Assembly: GCA_018340805.1 (NCBI GenBank)
Contig: JACMZG010000008.1
Location: 73,946,636 to 74,010,635, forward strand
Direction of reading: 5' to 3'
Length of the DNA: 64,000 nucleotides
Source: Microvelia longipes
Taxonomy: Eukaryota; Arthropoda; Insecta; Hemiptera; Veliidae
The translations under genes were made by a program, and so were the position numbers. Positions within the stretch are counted from its first letter, which is position 1; every line of letters starts with the position of its first letter. This document shows, in pieces, positions 1 through 10,993 of the stretch. A model generated the notes under the pieces. It was not told the DNA's origin, searched no databases, and saw only the letters and a program-made list of their open reading frames with translations.

Positions 1-150
1 ATACATGTTGTTCTTATACATGACTACATACTTGTTATACATATTTTTCTTATACATGACTACATACTTGTTATACACTTTGTTCTTATACATGACTACA
101 TACTTGTTATACATGTTTTTTCTTATACATGACTACATGCGTGATAAGTT
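1..150. repeat. Tandem repeat of about 40 bp derived from the 5S-like interspersed element
   Basis: About four units carry the phrase ttcttatacatgactacat followed by acttgttatacat. The last unit ends in tacatgactacatgcgtg, which closely matches an internal part of the interspersed element complete at 2418-3225 (tcttatacatggctacatgcgtg at about 2863-2885). The array therefore looks like a local amplification of a piece of that element. It is cut by the left edge of the window. Confidence 0.75.
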
Positions 151-299
151 TCCTAACAATTCAAGCATTTAACTGAGTTTTGTTAAATTTTGGAAATTTT
201 GCAAAATCATTAATATAATGAAGGAACTTTAGTTAGTGATGTCATAGAAAAATAATTCTTCAGAAAACACAACTCTCTAATATAACATACTTGTTTGTT

Positions 300-520
300 G
301 ATTCAGTTATAACAGATGCACATACACAAAGATATGTTGTTCTTATACATGACTAAGAACAACATGACAATAATACAAAATACAAAATGACAATTTGTCA
401 AAGTCATCTCGGGAGGTCTTAAAACACATGAAATGAATAATTCAGGTGTAATCCTGATTTCGTATTTTTAGTGCAAACTCATTATTTTTTCTATCTACAT
501 ACGGTATTAATGAGAACAAG
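300..520. mobile_element. Fragment of the 5S-like interspersed element (tail segment)
   Basis: Contains gggaggtcttaaaacac, a 'cctgatttcg' phrase and a degenerate 'tatctacatacggtat' phrase in the order seen in complete copies (compare 3110-3225 and 61520-61640). The 5S-like part is missing here. No coding capacity. Confidence 0.6.
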
Positions 521-1155
521 AAGATTTTTTTGCCGCTCCGCGGCCTCGCAGCTCCGCCGCGTCGCTGCTTCGTGGCTACATTGGTGCAGATCGTTATTTT
601 ACTGGTTTTATAAGTGGCATACTGCCACGAAATAACATACATATGTTTGATTGACATACAAATGTCAATCAATAAAACCAAAAATAATACTGATAATAAA
701 ATGAATCTTCGTATTTTTGTGAACCATTTATAGTAGTATATGTGTAAAAATTTCAGCCTAATCTTAACACTATATCTAAACGTTATATGAAGATTTGTGA
801 TTTTTTGAAATGTTTGTGGGGTCATTTTTTGGATGGATTAAGGCGTCACACATATTTTATAAACAACAGGGTTCGGTACATTAACAAGGTTTTTAGATAA
901 TTTTTGTACCAAGTTTCATTTCGATTCGAGAAAGCAAATTTGGTAAGGGTCGAGCCCAAAAGGTTTAACCCTCTAGATTGATTTATTTTGGCTCTCTGAT
1001 AAAGGGTCAGGTGTTCTTTAATTTTGAATAGAAGAACTTTGGCTTCTCCAACTCTGAAATATGGCCCCAAAAGCAGTATTAGTTCATTAGCGTAGCAAAA
1101 ACACATATCTTTTATGAAGTTTAAGTTATTACCCATTCTTTAGCTGAGCATCATA
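521..1155. other. Non-coding stretch with a GC-rich patch and a small hairpin
   Basis: A GC-rich patch at about 530-575 (gccgctccgcggcctcg) stands out from AT-rich surroundings. A perfect 11-bp stem with a 4-base acaa loop lies at 647-672. Open frames here, including a 96-codon one on the minus strand at 846-1136, show no recognisable domain. No gene is supported. Confidence 0.5.
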
Positions 1156-1164
1156 CACATATAT

Positions 1165-1245
<81 letters not shown>

Positions 1246-1253
1246 ATATATAA
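1156..1253. repeat. (AT)n microsatellite
   Basis: Alternating AT dinucleotides with a few single-base breaks over roughly 100 bp. One of more than a dozen long (AT)n tracts in the window. Confidence 0.95.
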
Positions 1254-1410
1254 AGAGCTGTGCTACTCTCTTACTAGAACAACTTTATCTTACCTATTGT
1301 TTGATAAAATATGTCTGTTTCTTGATCTACCTGTATCTGAAACATAATAACAGGAACAAACATTTAATTTTAAGGTTTTTGTACGTTTTGGTGTGTAAAT
1401 TAGGGATTTT

Positions 1411-1446
1411 TGTTATATAATACGTTACAAAACGTATTATATAACA
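1411..1446. repeat. Perfect 16-bp stem hairpin with acaa loop
   Basis: Arms tgttatataatacgtt and aacgtattatataaca are exact reverse complements separated by acaa. Purpose unknown. It may be the remains of a small inverted-repeat element. Confidence 0.85.
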
Positions 1447-1807
1447 ATACGTATTCTCTGGTCTTATAAATTTTGACGCTTAAAACACTGATTTGTCACA
1501 AATTTAATGAACTTAAGAAAAGACCCCTTTATTTATTTTCCTTTTTTTCAAAAAAACCAATAGGCACCGGGCTAATGGGAAAAACTGATTTTAGGGCCAT
1601 TATTTGAATTCGAATGGGCCTAGGGGCTAAAATTCCCCCATCTGAAATAGCAGACCACGGGTTTAACCTTTGTGTCTTGACGGTTACGAAAAATGTCAAT
1701 GGGCTCTGGAATATGGGCATTTTAATGTGTCAGTATCATTAAACGAAGCTGCACTAAGCATAAAAAAGTCTGGCGAAAAAAAAGTCCGTAAGCCGGGCGA
1801 AATCTTT

Positions 1808-1972
1808 GAAATTCGCGCTTTCTTGCTTATAATTATTATAAGTAATAATTATATAATTATTATAATCCGCGCTTTCTTGCTTATAATTATTATAAGTAAT
1901 AATTATATAATTATTATAATCTGCGCTTTCTTGCTTATAATTATTATATTCCGCGCTTTTTTGCTTATCAAT
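1808..1972. repeat. 54-bp tandem repeat, about three copies
   Basis: Unit starts gcgctttcttgcttataatt and continues with nested palindromic attattataagtaataatt sequence. The first two copies are nearly identical, the third is shortened, and a fourth partial copy begins near 1951. The open frame across it is a by-product of the repeat. Confidence 0.85.
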
Positions 1973-2082
1973 CTAATGTTTGATTAATTTTTCGATGTAT
2001 ATAAAACAACCTGAGCGTCACTACTTGTTATTTATTTTTTTCGATTTTTTTAGATAAAATGCGCTTATTTATCCCAATGATT

Positions 2083-2297
2083 ATAATGAAAATGAGTGAG
2101 TATATAATGAAAATGAGTGAGTATATAAATGAAAATGTGAGTATATAATGAAAATGAGTGAGTATATAATGAAAATGAGTGAGTTTATAATGAAAATGAG
2201 TGAGTATATAATGAAAATGAGTGAGTTTATAATGAAAATGAGTGAGTTTATAATAAAAATGAGTGAGTTTATAATGAAAATGAGTGAGTTTGTAATT
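2083..2297. repeat. 21-bp tandem repeat (aatgaaaatgagtgagtatat)n
   Basis: About ten copies of a 21-bp unit with 'gagtatat' and 'gagtttat' variants. Because 21 is divisible by three, the array is open on both strands (repeating KMSEYIM or HYKLTHF). Those frames are artefacts. Confidence 0.9.
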
Positions 2298-2417
2298 AAA
2301 ATAATCCACTCATTTCAAGCTCAATATATGGTAATTGTTAGTGTATTTTCTTTCAAATAATCGAAAAAATTAAATTACAAGTTGTGACGCAACTGCTTAT
2401 TAAATATATTTTGAAAA

Positions 2418-3225
2418 ATCATGTACGGGTACCTTGGAACTTTTCCTCATCACATCAGATTTGCTACGCTCATTATCCCTACTTCAGAATATACAATTCA
2501 CCAAATTTATACAGTAACATGTCTTTGGACTCGCTTCGCTCGTCTTCATATAGTAAATGCATCTGTTTCATTCTCTGCGGTCACCCATACAGCACTGAAC
2601 ACGCTTAAGTTTTATGATCCTACAAACATTTGGTACTAGTGTATACAATTATGTAATAAGTAAGTACACAAAGTTTAATTTCAATACGACAAGTATATCC
2701 ATATATACTTGCCGCATTGAAACAAAACTTTGTTTACTTATTTAATTACATTCTTGTATACAAAATTTCTGATTTTTTGCAATTTAAAAAAAATGTAAAC
2801 AAATCATTCGATAAAAATTTAACTAATGCTGATAATGAGATACAACTTAGCACCTATGTTAGTCTTATACATGGCTACATGCGTGCAAAATTTCAACCGG
2901 ATCGCATCATTTTTCCGCGTTTTATAGTGATTCGAAATTTTCGCTGAGTCATTATTTCGGCTTAATGACGTGATAAAAAATAATTTTCCGAATAGCACAA
3001 CTACAGCGGTAGACTGATTTTCGTACGAGTTTTAACTCTCTAGCATAAATACATTAGGAGCTATGATGATAACTGACACACACATACAGACAGACAGACA
3101 ACTTTGCGAACTCTGGAGGCCCTAAAAACGCCTGAAACAGATAATTCCGGTTTTATCCCGGTTTCGAACTTTTACACAATACTTCCTATATACCTACCGC
3201 TTGAGGAAAGATAAAAAGTAAGCAA
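2418..3225 (-). mobile_element. Near full-length copy of the 5S-like interspersed element
   Basis: Drawn on the strand on which the 5S-like segment reads in 5S sense (minus). In plus orientation the order is: gtaccttggaacttttcctca at 2428, a gactcgcttcgctcg motif near 2528, the antisense 5S-like segment at 2574-2621 (cggtcacccat ... tttatgatcc), a unique middle part with catggctacatgcgtgc near 2871, ctctctagcataaatac near 3032, cagacagacaactttgcg near 3090 and a final tatatacctaccgc phrase near 3190. The same order recurs at 12380-12912, 45545-46300 and 60830-61640, which defines the family. Confidence 0.75.
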
Positions 3226-3589
3226 ATTTGGATTGATAAGTAAGAAAACGCGCATTATTTAAGAAAATTCGCCCGGCTTACCCGGACCTTTACAACAACC
3301 TGGTTTTCAATAGGGTTCATGTCCTCACCACGGTTAATTTTTGTAACAAGTTTGATAAAAAAAAAAATTATCCGTTCAAAAAAAAGCGTGTTTACATAAA
3401 GCCGTAAATATATACATATTTACGTATATATATTCATGTATACAAAGTTTCACAAATCTTATTTCGTGGTTTGGGACTTCTGAAACGCATTTTGGGCACA
3501 CTCCCGTGCCATCCCCCCCCCTCCACACGTGCCATCTCTGTCGCGAATATTTTTCAAAGTAATTTCGCTATTAGATTATGGGCAATATT
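3226..3589. other. Degenerate repeat DNA
   Basis: Contains a second degenerate snatch of the interspersed element family (cctggttttcaatagggtt near 3300), a C-rich run near 3512-3521 and no coding signal. Confidence 0.4.
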
Positions 3590-3745
3590 ACGTGTCAGTA
3601 TCATTTAAAGAAGTTTTACTAAGTATAGAATAGAGTATAGGCGATATAACGTGTCAGTATCATTTAACGAAGTTTCACTAAGTATAGAATAGAGTATAGG
3701 CGAGGCGATATAACGTGTCAGTATCATTTAACGTAGTTTAATGAT
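3590..3745. repeat. About 60-bp tandem repeat, three copies
   Basis: Three copies of a unit containing cgtgtcagtatcattta followed by agtatagaatagagtatagg. A related cgtgt/cagtatcatt phrase also occurs near 1725, outside the array. Confidence 0.85.
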
Positions 3746-4664
3746 ACTGAGATGGCCAAATCTCATATGCTCATTTTTCTTTGAAAATTCGCTAAAACCT
3801 GAGCAAGGACTAAATTGGTAAGCATAAGAAAGCAAGCATTTTAAAGGATAGTCACCATGCTTGCAGACCTCAGCGCTAGAATTATTTTGTTGTTATAAAC
3901 TCATTAAGTTTGAATATAATGATATCTTTCAAATCATGATTCTAACCCGGAGTTAAAGAATATAAGAAAATGAGCCGTGATAGGCAAAAAGAGGCTAAAC
4001 CCTCAAAGCACTATAGTATTGCATATTGTGGGGCTGTGTTAATATATTTTTTCGCTTCGCTCTCATTTAATTTCGGTTGGAAAATTTTTTTTTGTGACTT
4101 CTCTATCAGAGAATTTGGTAAAAGTATTATTTATGTTAATAAACAAAAAATGCAATTTGCAGATCGGTTGTTGAAATGACTTGTTAGCTTAAATGTTTAT
4201 AACTTAAAATTCTCCCTAGATCCATAATTGTTTACTTAGATGTTTTTAGATTATTCTTTAAAATGGAAGGATAGCACCTAAAATGAATTCAGAATCCTCA
4301 AAGAGCTTTCTGTAAATTTATATTGAAATTAAACAAAATAAAAGAATAGCAAAAAATGTTTTAATTAGGCAAAAATTGAATGAACTTTCATTTTCATATT
4401 GGTCGCCATTATGAAATTAATAACTATTACACTTTAAAATTTTAACAGCCTTTAAAGTTTGTTTTTTAACTGCTTTTCGACGTTATACATATTTTTAGAC
4501 AGCAAAACACGTAATGAATTAGCAGTGGAAATTTTATAGCAATTCAATGTTTGGTATACATACATGTGGAAAAGTAAAAAAAATATTTAAAGCTTCTTCT
4601 TCTTTTAAAAGAACGAGCGAAATAACATTTACGTTATGAATAATAAAAATAAACTGCAAAAAAA
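3746..4664. other. No gene recognised
   Basis: AT-rich DNA. A 69-codon open frame at 3970-4179 (+) has no recognisable domain, and its codon use does not separate it from background. Confidence 0.4.
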
Positions 4665-4790
4665 TAGGGGGGTCTTAAAAACATCTGAAACGGATAATTG
4701 AAATGAAATCTCAGTTTTTGATTTTATCGTAAACACAATACTTTTACAATATACCTACAGTATATATCAGGAAAAGTAAAAATAGATTTA
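4665..4790. mobile_element. Fragment of the 5S-like interspersed element (tail segment)
   Basis: Contains ggggtcttaaaaacatctg, a cacaatacttttacaatata phrase and a closing caggaaaagtaaaaat, matching the end of complete copies. No 5S-like part. Confidence 0.65.
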
Positions 4791-5424
4791 CCGACAAAAT
4801 TACTCCTTTTAAATATCCACAAGACCTTGAAGATATATTTTAAAACTATAGAGGAATAAAGAGGGAACTAAACAGCTGCAAGGTCGAGTAGAATAGTGTG
4901 AGCGTATACTATAGTATAGTAACAAGTTCGTAAAGTATATTTTCATTATTTCGGCTAAAACTGCATCCAATTGTCAATTCTAATAAATCATCAAATATTT
5001 CAAAGAATTTTAAGTTTAAAGACATAAACTACATTTAAGATTTTGTTTATTAAAATTTATAGTAAGTAAATTATAAAAAGAATAATTAATAAGTTATAAT
5101 AATAATAATTGAAATTGAGGACGTAGACTGTGAAGATTTTACAACAAGGATATCTCCTAAATGTGTATATGTAATTGTATTATTTTGTCAAGTTAATTAA
5201 ATTTTATTTCTGTGCCATTAAAAGTCGATTTGTGGATATGAGCCGTTATCGTTCAAATGGCCAAAATAAGTTAAGATATTACAAGGTTTTGCTCTCCAAA
5301 ACTTGGTGAAATCGGCTTACAGATATCTTATACCTAAAGAAACTTATTGATATTTTTAGTTAGTTTATATTCTGTTAAAAAAATAAAAAATTCAAATAAT
5401 TAAACACAAATAATATTCTTAATT
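4791..5424. other. No gene recognised
   Basis: AT-rich sequence without domain-bearing open frames, structured repeat or RNA gene that could be seen by eye. Confidence 0.4.
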
Positions 5425-5722
5425 TTCCTCATTTATACCGTATATACCGTATATTATATACCGTATTATACCGTATATTTATAGACATATAAGAAAAGTA
5501 TTCTGTTTGCAAAATAATCCGAAACCGGGATGTGTTCGAAATTATTCGTTTTAGGCGTTTTTAGGGTCTCCTATGTGGTTTTTGCAAAATTGTCTGTCTG
5601 TATGTGTGTGTGTGTCTGTCTGTTGTCATCGTAGCTCCCAGTGTATTTATGCTAGAGAGTTAAAACTTTGTACAAAAATCAGTCGACCGTTGTAGTAGTG
5701 TTTATTACTTTATTAACCTGCA
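5425..5722 (+). mobile_element. 5S-like interspersed element, 5' part, interrupted by a hAT insertion
   Basis: Begins with cctcatttataccgtatata and carries ctgtctgtatgtgtgtgtg and tatttatgctagagagtt in the order of the family. The copy continues after the hAT element with gactcatcaaaaatttcgaa at 7540 onward, equal to the family phrase 'gactcagcaaaaatttcg'. The hAT element therefore jumped into an older copy of this family. Confidence 0.7.
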
Positions 5723-5730
5723 ATATTGAC

Positions 5731-7533
5731 CAGGGGTGGATCCAGCTTTATTTAACAGGGGAGGAGGGCAGCGGTAATTTAACAACTATTGTATTGCTGG
5801 TTTAGTAACGTAACTTCTTTTTTTAACCTTAAGCTAAAAACAACCCAATTTGTAGGAATTTAAACACAACTCGTTTATATCTTATAAAGAGTTATTAATT
5901 AGTAATTTAGGTCATACATAATATTATCGTACGTATTTATCGTTTTAAAGATATTGTAAATTAAACGTATAGAATTAGCCTTGCTATAATAATAAAATAA
6001 TAAAAAATAAATTAGGTAGAAATTATATAATTAGTAACATGATTATAAAAATATTATCAAAATGTATAAAAAAATATTATTCAAGCGATAGTTGCATTCG
6101 TCTTGGATGTTTCTGCGTAAATATATCTATTATTTTTCAGGATCTAAATTAATGTCCTGGTGGATGTTCATAAGCATTAATCCTCCTAATCTTTCTTCGG
6201 ACATTGTTGATCTTGAATAATCTTTAGTCTTTCTTAAAGTAGAAAACGATCTTTCTGCTGAACACGATGTCACTGGAATAACGCAAAGAATATGCAGAAG
6301 AGCTGCAATATTTGGATAAAATGAGTTAGAACTAGCATATCTGAAGCTCTCAATGGCATTTTTAGGTTTATTCTTTTCGTTTTTCCAGAAATTTTGCCAC
6401 AGCTCTAACTCTCCCCGCAGGGCAGCATCGAACCTGGTATATCTTCTTCAAATGCTCCCTCCGATTATATTATCAATTTCATAACGAGTAACAACTGACG
6501 GCATTACTTTTTCAAGATTTTGTGCTGTTTCAAAAGATTCATTTTCGAAAAGTCTATGCTTCATTTCTGAAATAAGGTGATCTAAAAATGGCAAAAAAAT
6601 ATTTATTCTATAATAGTCGATAATATTCTTTGACAGGGCATTTGCTCGTTGGGTTTGTCTAGATGTTGTTCTAGGCATTTTAATAGTAAAATACTATAGT
6701 AAAATATAGTAAAAACGCTAACAATGTAGTGGGTAAACACTACATTTTTTACAGTATTTCTGAGGGCTGATAGTTTTATCTTTCTTTAGAATACTTTAGC
6801 ATGCTCCGCATATTTTGCTGGTCAGACATAATTCAAAATAGTTTTTTCTCCCTCATTTTTTCGTTTGGGCATTATTATTGAATATTAAAACAACGCAGCG
6901 CGGCTCGATACAACACTACATAATATACACTAAAACTTGCAGAAGCAAATAATATAGAAAAATAAAAATTTATTCATCAAAAACTAAATATTTATTATAC
7001 GATACGCATTCAATAATTTAATTAAATAATTTGACAATAACAAGTCTAGAAAATTTTATAGGTATATAAGAATCTAAAACAGATGTTAAAAATTATTAGT
7101 TTTGTACGAGAAAGAAATAAAATATTTCTTAGAAAGAGGGTAAAATGCTTATTTTGCTATATACTCGCTTGAGTATATCTAAAGAACGACCGGCGATGCT
7201 TCAAAAATTGCCGCATATTCAATCAAATGTTTTTCTGATAAAAACGACCTCTTTAATTCTAATTCTACTTAAAAAAAATAATAATATAATAATAAACCAA
7301 TCCTTATTAGCTTTTATTATTTAGGTACGAGTACTTGTCATATTTTAATTAAATAATGGTTTTAATAATGCAATAAAAAGTTCTTGAAAATAGTATAAAA
7401 AATAATAAACGCGTCTTTATTTAAGAACAACATTAAATTATTAAATTGAATTTAATTTATTTATATTATTTTTTTTTGCCTAAAACGACAGGGGCCCGGG
7501 CCCCCTGGCCCCCCCCCCCTGGATCCGCCCCTG
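5731..7533 (-). mobile_element. hAT-superfamily DNA transposon, internally deleted, with exact 8-bp target duplication
   Basis: Left end caggggtggatccagc and right end ctggatccgcccctg form terminal inverted repeats of the hAT type (CAGGGGCGGATCCAGG-like). The 8 bases atattgac flank both ends (5723-5730 and 7534-7541) as an exact target-site duplication, the size expected of hAT elements. The element is 1803 bp long, too short for a full transposase gene of about 600-700 codons. Only the 3' end of that gene remains, on the minus strand. An exact duplication suggests a fairly recent insertion. Confidence 0.92.
6130..6678 (-). pseudogene. hAT transposase C-terminal fragment with dimerisation domain, frameshifted
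   Basis: An open segment (6678-6448) reads PRTTSRQTQRAN then IFLPFLDHLISEMKHR, a stretch shared by hAT transposases of the P52rIPK/ZMYM1-like type. After a frameshift near 6450 a second segment reads ELELWQNFW, then TSCSAERSFSTLRKTK and SEERLGGLMLMNIH. That is the C-terminal hAT dimerisation signature (CSAERSFS...R..M...RL..L..M.IH). The N-terminal zinc finger and most of the catalytic core are absent from the element, so the copy cannot encode active transposase. Confidence 0.88.
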
Positions 7534-7561
7534 ATATTGACTCATCAAAAATTTCGAAAAA

Positions 7562-8056
7562 CATCTTTTGAACTTGGTAGGTTAGATATAGATGTATCTT
7601 GATCAGTTCTTTACCTTCTTTACATTTTTCTTAAGATTTGAGATCTCCTTTCTCTTGTCAAGTGATAAGATTAAACGAAACAGTTTTACTATATTTAATC
7701 GTGTCATAAGTGTTTAGAAAGAATATACTAGGTAAGGTCTGACGTTAAAAGGAAGGTTACTTTCGAAAACCCGTGTCTTAAGATAATGATTCCAATAAGG
7801 TTAAAATTAGTTTTTTTTAAATTTCTCGGTTAATTTACTCGAAGTAAGGTCTAAAAATGTTTTGAATTAATAATTTTTCATGGATTAGATAAAAATGAGT
7901 CAAAATATATTTGCTAAAAGCGACATTAAAATTGTTTCGTTTAATCTTATCACTACCTTGACAAGAGAAAGAAGATCTCAAATCTTAAGAGAAATGTAAA
8001 AAAGGTAAAGAACTGATCAAGATACATCTTTATCTAATCTACCAAGTTCAAAAGAG
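7562..8056. mobile_element. Foldback element with about 125-bp inverted arms
   Basis: The left arm (about 7565-7700: tttgaacttggtaggttaga ... gataagattaaacgaaacag) is repeated in reverse complement at about 7925-8056 (ctgatcaagatacatc ... ctaccaagttcaaaagag) with only scattered mismatches. The roughly 220-bp interior shares phrases with 24140-24300 and 26600-26700 (gtgtctt/gtgtctg, ccaataagg, cctaaaaatgttttga), so it also belongs to an interspersed family. No coding capacity. Confidence 0.8.
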
Positions 8057-8334
8057 GTCGAAAATTGTTAATACAATTGATAACAATATTTACTTGCTTC
8101 ACAACTCTTCTCAGTTACTGTTAACAATTTTATAACATAGTAATCAACATTATATTGTAAATAATAACCAGTTACATAATATATTATATCATGCTGTAAT
8201 TTAGAGTTAAAAGGTATTTTAAGATTATATTTGAGTTCGTTTTTGACATCGAATTTTTAGTACTTGTTTAATTTTTATTCGGATTGTAAATAAATTAAGG
8301 TAAATAACATTTTTATTTTATTTGTATATAAATA
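8057..8334. other. No gene recognised
   Basis: AT-rich sequence between the foldback element and an (AT)n tract. Nothing identifiable. Confidence 0.4.
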
Positions 8335-8335
8335 C

Positions 8336-8412
<77 letters not shown>
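8335..8412. repeat. (AT)n microsatellite
   Basis: Nearly pure AT dinucleotide tract of about 75 bp directly before a tRNA-like SINE head. Confidence 0.95.
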
Positions 8413-8413
<1 letters not shown>

Positions 8414-8417
8414 CAGT

Positions 8418-8560
8418 AGCTGCCTCCGTGGCCGAGGTCGTAAAAGCGTTAGTTCTTTTACTGACCTTTGACAACACGGATGTCTGGGATTCGCATCCCA
8501 AATTTCGCTCTTAGTTTATTTAAGACTAGTATTCAAATAAATTATCGCCAATCTTTTAGA
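8418..8560 (+). mobile_element. tRNA-Ser-like SINE
   Basis: Head ctccgtggccgaggtcgtaa resembles the start of class II tRNA-Ser (gtggccgagtggttaaggcg; A box). About 70 bp on, ctgggattcgcatcccaa matches a B box (GGTTCGANNCC) with T-stem pairing. The head continues into a body starting tttcgctcttagttt. The same head and body begin the SINE at 50620-50835 (reverse strand), and the 3' half recurs at 51188-51265. No intact cloverleaf. Confidence 0.7.
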
Positions 8561-8687
8561 CTATACATTGAGCATAACAATTGTACCTACCACCTGATGT
8601 TATAAACATAATTATGACGTCATCACCAATAAATAAAATGCAGTTTTCTTTTTAGTATACAATGGGTGAAAGATAATTGGTCGACGT

Positions 8688-9004
8688 CATAGAGATATAC
8701 TACTTGAGGGGTCCTATTGGTTGAATTTTAAAACATAAAAAAAGTAACCTGACCACATTCGATTATCATTTTCATCAAATGAACAGAACAAAAAAACAGT
8801 AAATTATATAGTAGAATGTTTAAAATACAAATAACACAAACAATCTGCGGGAAGCCAAAAACAATTGATTAACTATAACCTTAACTCCCTCTTGGAGGAG
8901 GTTTCAATGAGGTTACACAGAGCCCCTGAGAGCCCCACTAAAAATGTTTCAGGCCTCTCGATGTATTAAGATATGCTATGCCCCCTCTAGTATATATCTC
9001 TATG
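8688..9004. mobile_element. hAT-like MITE with 8-bp target duplication
   Basis: The ends are inverted repeats: catagagatatacta...aggggtc on the left and gccccctctagtatatatctctatg on the right. The flanks gtcgacgt (8680-8687) and gtcgacgc (9005-9012) form an 8-bp duplication with one mismatch. The 317-bp interior is non-coding. The same family in the other orientation is found at 31011-31298, sharing tattggttgaatt and aaaagtaacctga next to the terminus. Confidence 0.8.
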
Positions 9005-9012
9005 GTCGACGC

Positions 9013-10046
9013 TATATACATCTCATTCTATATATGTAAACGTCTATATGGATTATACTAAGCCATTTTATTATTTAAAATAAAATGGCGCTCTGCCGGC
9101 CTTTTTATTGCGCTCCGCGAGCCTGTGAGGCGAGGCGATAAAAATTCATTAGATACATGGCATAATTCCATGTAAAAATACTAAAACAACAACTGTGAGA
9201 ACGTAAAGAGGTCATAGCAAGGCAACAAAAATTCGCTAAATACATGGCAAAATGCCATGTAACAACAAATAATTCAAAACAAAAACGATGTGATCGCGAA
9301 GCGGCCACAGAGCCAACGCAACGTAGCAGCTACGTATTATGCTTTCTGGCGATATTTCGTTTATCGAACAGTTTGAAAATTAAAATTTTTAAGCCGTCAA
9401 AGTTTTAAAATTCAAAGTCAATATTTTCAAAATGGCTAACATTATGAATTTTAAATTTATTCGACCGATTAACCGATTTGATTAGTGGAATCGGTCATTA
9501 TTTGTTTTATTTATTTTTTCGTTTATCATTCATTTTACCACAAACCAGCTAGTACGTGATATCCGAAACAAAGGACATTTTAAATTTACCTCAAACTTAA
9601 AATTGAAGAGTGATGTATAACCTGCATCATTGAACAAAAGATACTTCACAAGTAAGCGAGACGATTTAGCTACTTATACAAGCAGTCTCCGTTAATGTTA
9701 CGACACAACACAATAAATATAAAATAGCTGAATAATTAAACGATATATAACAAACCGAAAACGATATATAAATCACCGAAAAATTTAATGAAACTAAAGC
9801 AAAAACGGCAAAAACTATAAGACGAGAAGTGAAACAGTGTTTTTTATCAGAATGACCAACCGGACTAAAGTAAATTATTCAATTAAGTAAGATCTTCATT
9901 TAGATTTAATTTTAACGTTATAAACTTAATATGACAGACAAAAGAAACTCTAGTCGTTCTTGTACTAAATACTAGATTGTAAAATTTGTAATGTTAAACA
10001 TTTCTAATAAATCTTGTGGACACGCCTATTAAAAAACTTAAAGATT
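9013..10046. other. Repeat-like DNA with GC-rich patches; no gene recognised
   Basis: Contains gcgctccgcgagcctgtgaggcgaggcg near 9110 in broken form, two copies of an acatggca(t/a)aatgccatgta-like palindrome near 9150 and 9240, and cgcgaagcggcc near 9297. The palindrome and GC patch recur in the opposite orientation at 41205-41320, so this is a dispersed family. The rest to 10046 is AT-rich without signal. Confidence 0.5.
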
Positions 10047-10320
10047 TTATAATTTTAACATGGTTTCGCGGGTTAGTCTAACCTTACTTTCACCATTTTT
10101 TGTTAATGGCTTGTTTTTCAAATTTACCTCTAGCTTACCGCAGGGTGGCGGAAACATAAGGACATCACTAATTTTACCTAGCTTTCCGTTGCGGTGGGTC
10201 TGTGGTGACAACAGTAGTGAAATCTTATCACTTACGATCCTAGTAGCTCCATCTTCAAGAGGGACTTGTCTTCTTTCCTCCTCCCATTTTACCAACCTAA
10301 GACCTACCTATGTCCGGTAA
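10047..10320. other. Overlapping open frames of unknown meaning
   Basis: Both strands are open for more than 80 codons. The minus-strand frame (MVKWEEERRQVPLEDGATRI at its start) has a charged, protein-like composition. I cannot assign it to a family, and no splice or promoter context supports it. Its base composition is less AT-rich than its neighbours, so a transposon-derived coding remnant is possible. Confidence 0.25.
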
Positions 10321-10700
10321 AAACAAAAACAATGTGGGCGCGAAGCGGCGCACATTGTGCGCCGCACAATGGTTTTTCACTGTGGTTTTTTTAAATTAAA
10401 AACTATAAGTTTTTAATATGGTTTTTTGAAATTAATAACCACTAAGAACCACCGGTTCTTAGATGTTTTTAATTCCACTAAGAACCAGTGGATTCTTAGT
10501 TGAATTAAAAGACAAGCCGTGAAAATATTTTTATCTACTCACGGCAGGAAAATGAAGCATTACTGAACTAATTCCAGGCGAGAAAGTAGCATTTCCCAGA
10601 TCGGCTGGTAATTAGTCATGAATGACTGCACTTTACCTGCCTAGGCAGGAAAGTAGCATTTCCTAGCTGCCCCTGCATATGCTGGTAAAGAAAGTTAATA
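10321..10700. repeat. Cluster of short hairpins and a GC-rich palindromic patch
   Basis: Includes gcgaagcggcgcacattgtg near 10340, paired arms taagaacc/ggttctta near 10445-10462, actaagaa/ttcttagt near 10478-10500, and the palindrome tgcctaggca near 10641. A phrase with aaagtagcatttcc occurs twice (about 10584 and 10652). Looks like an eroded repeat element. Confidence 0.55.
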
Positions 10701-10993
10701 GATAATTTTTGTAAACATGATTAGTTAATAATAAAAAGCCTATTGAATTTATTTAATAATTTATATAATGAATAATTACATTATTTAACTAATTAAAATT
10801 AAAATAAAACAGTTTGTAATGTAAATCTTTAATTAGAATTAAATTTTATTGATTATTTTAACGCAACACTTTTTGTCTTGGGTTTATTATCTCATATTTT
10901 TTTGTCATGTCATTTACTACTTTTATCATACGAACCCGTATTTAATACAGATTAAAAGTTAGTTTATTCTATAGCGGTTCTATAGCGTTTTGT
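10701..10993. other. AT-rich spacer
   Basis: No coding or structural signal seen. Confidence 0.4.

Noticed and set aside
2028..2360. Open frames with repeating KMSEYIM / HYKLTHF
   Set aside because: Both strands are open only because the 21-bp tandem unit is a multiple of three. No start context or domain.
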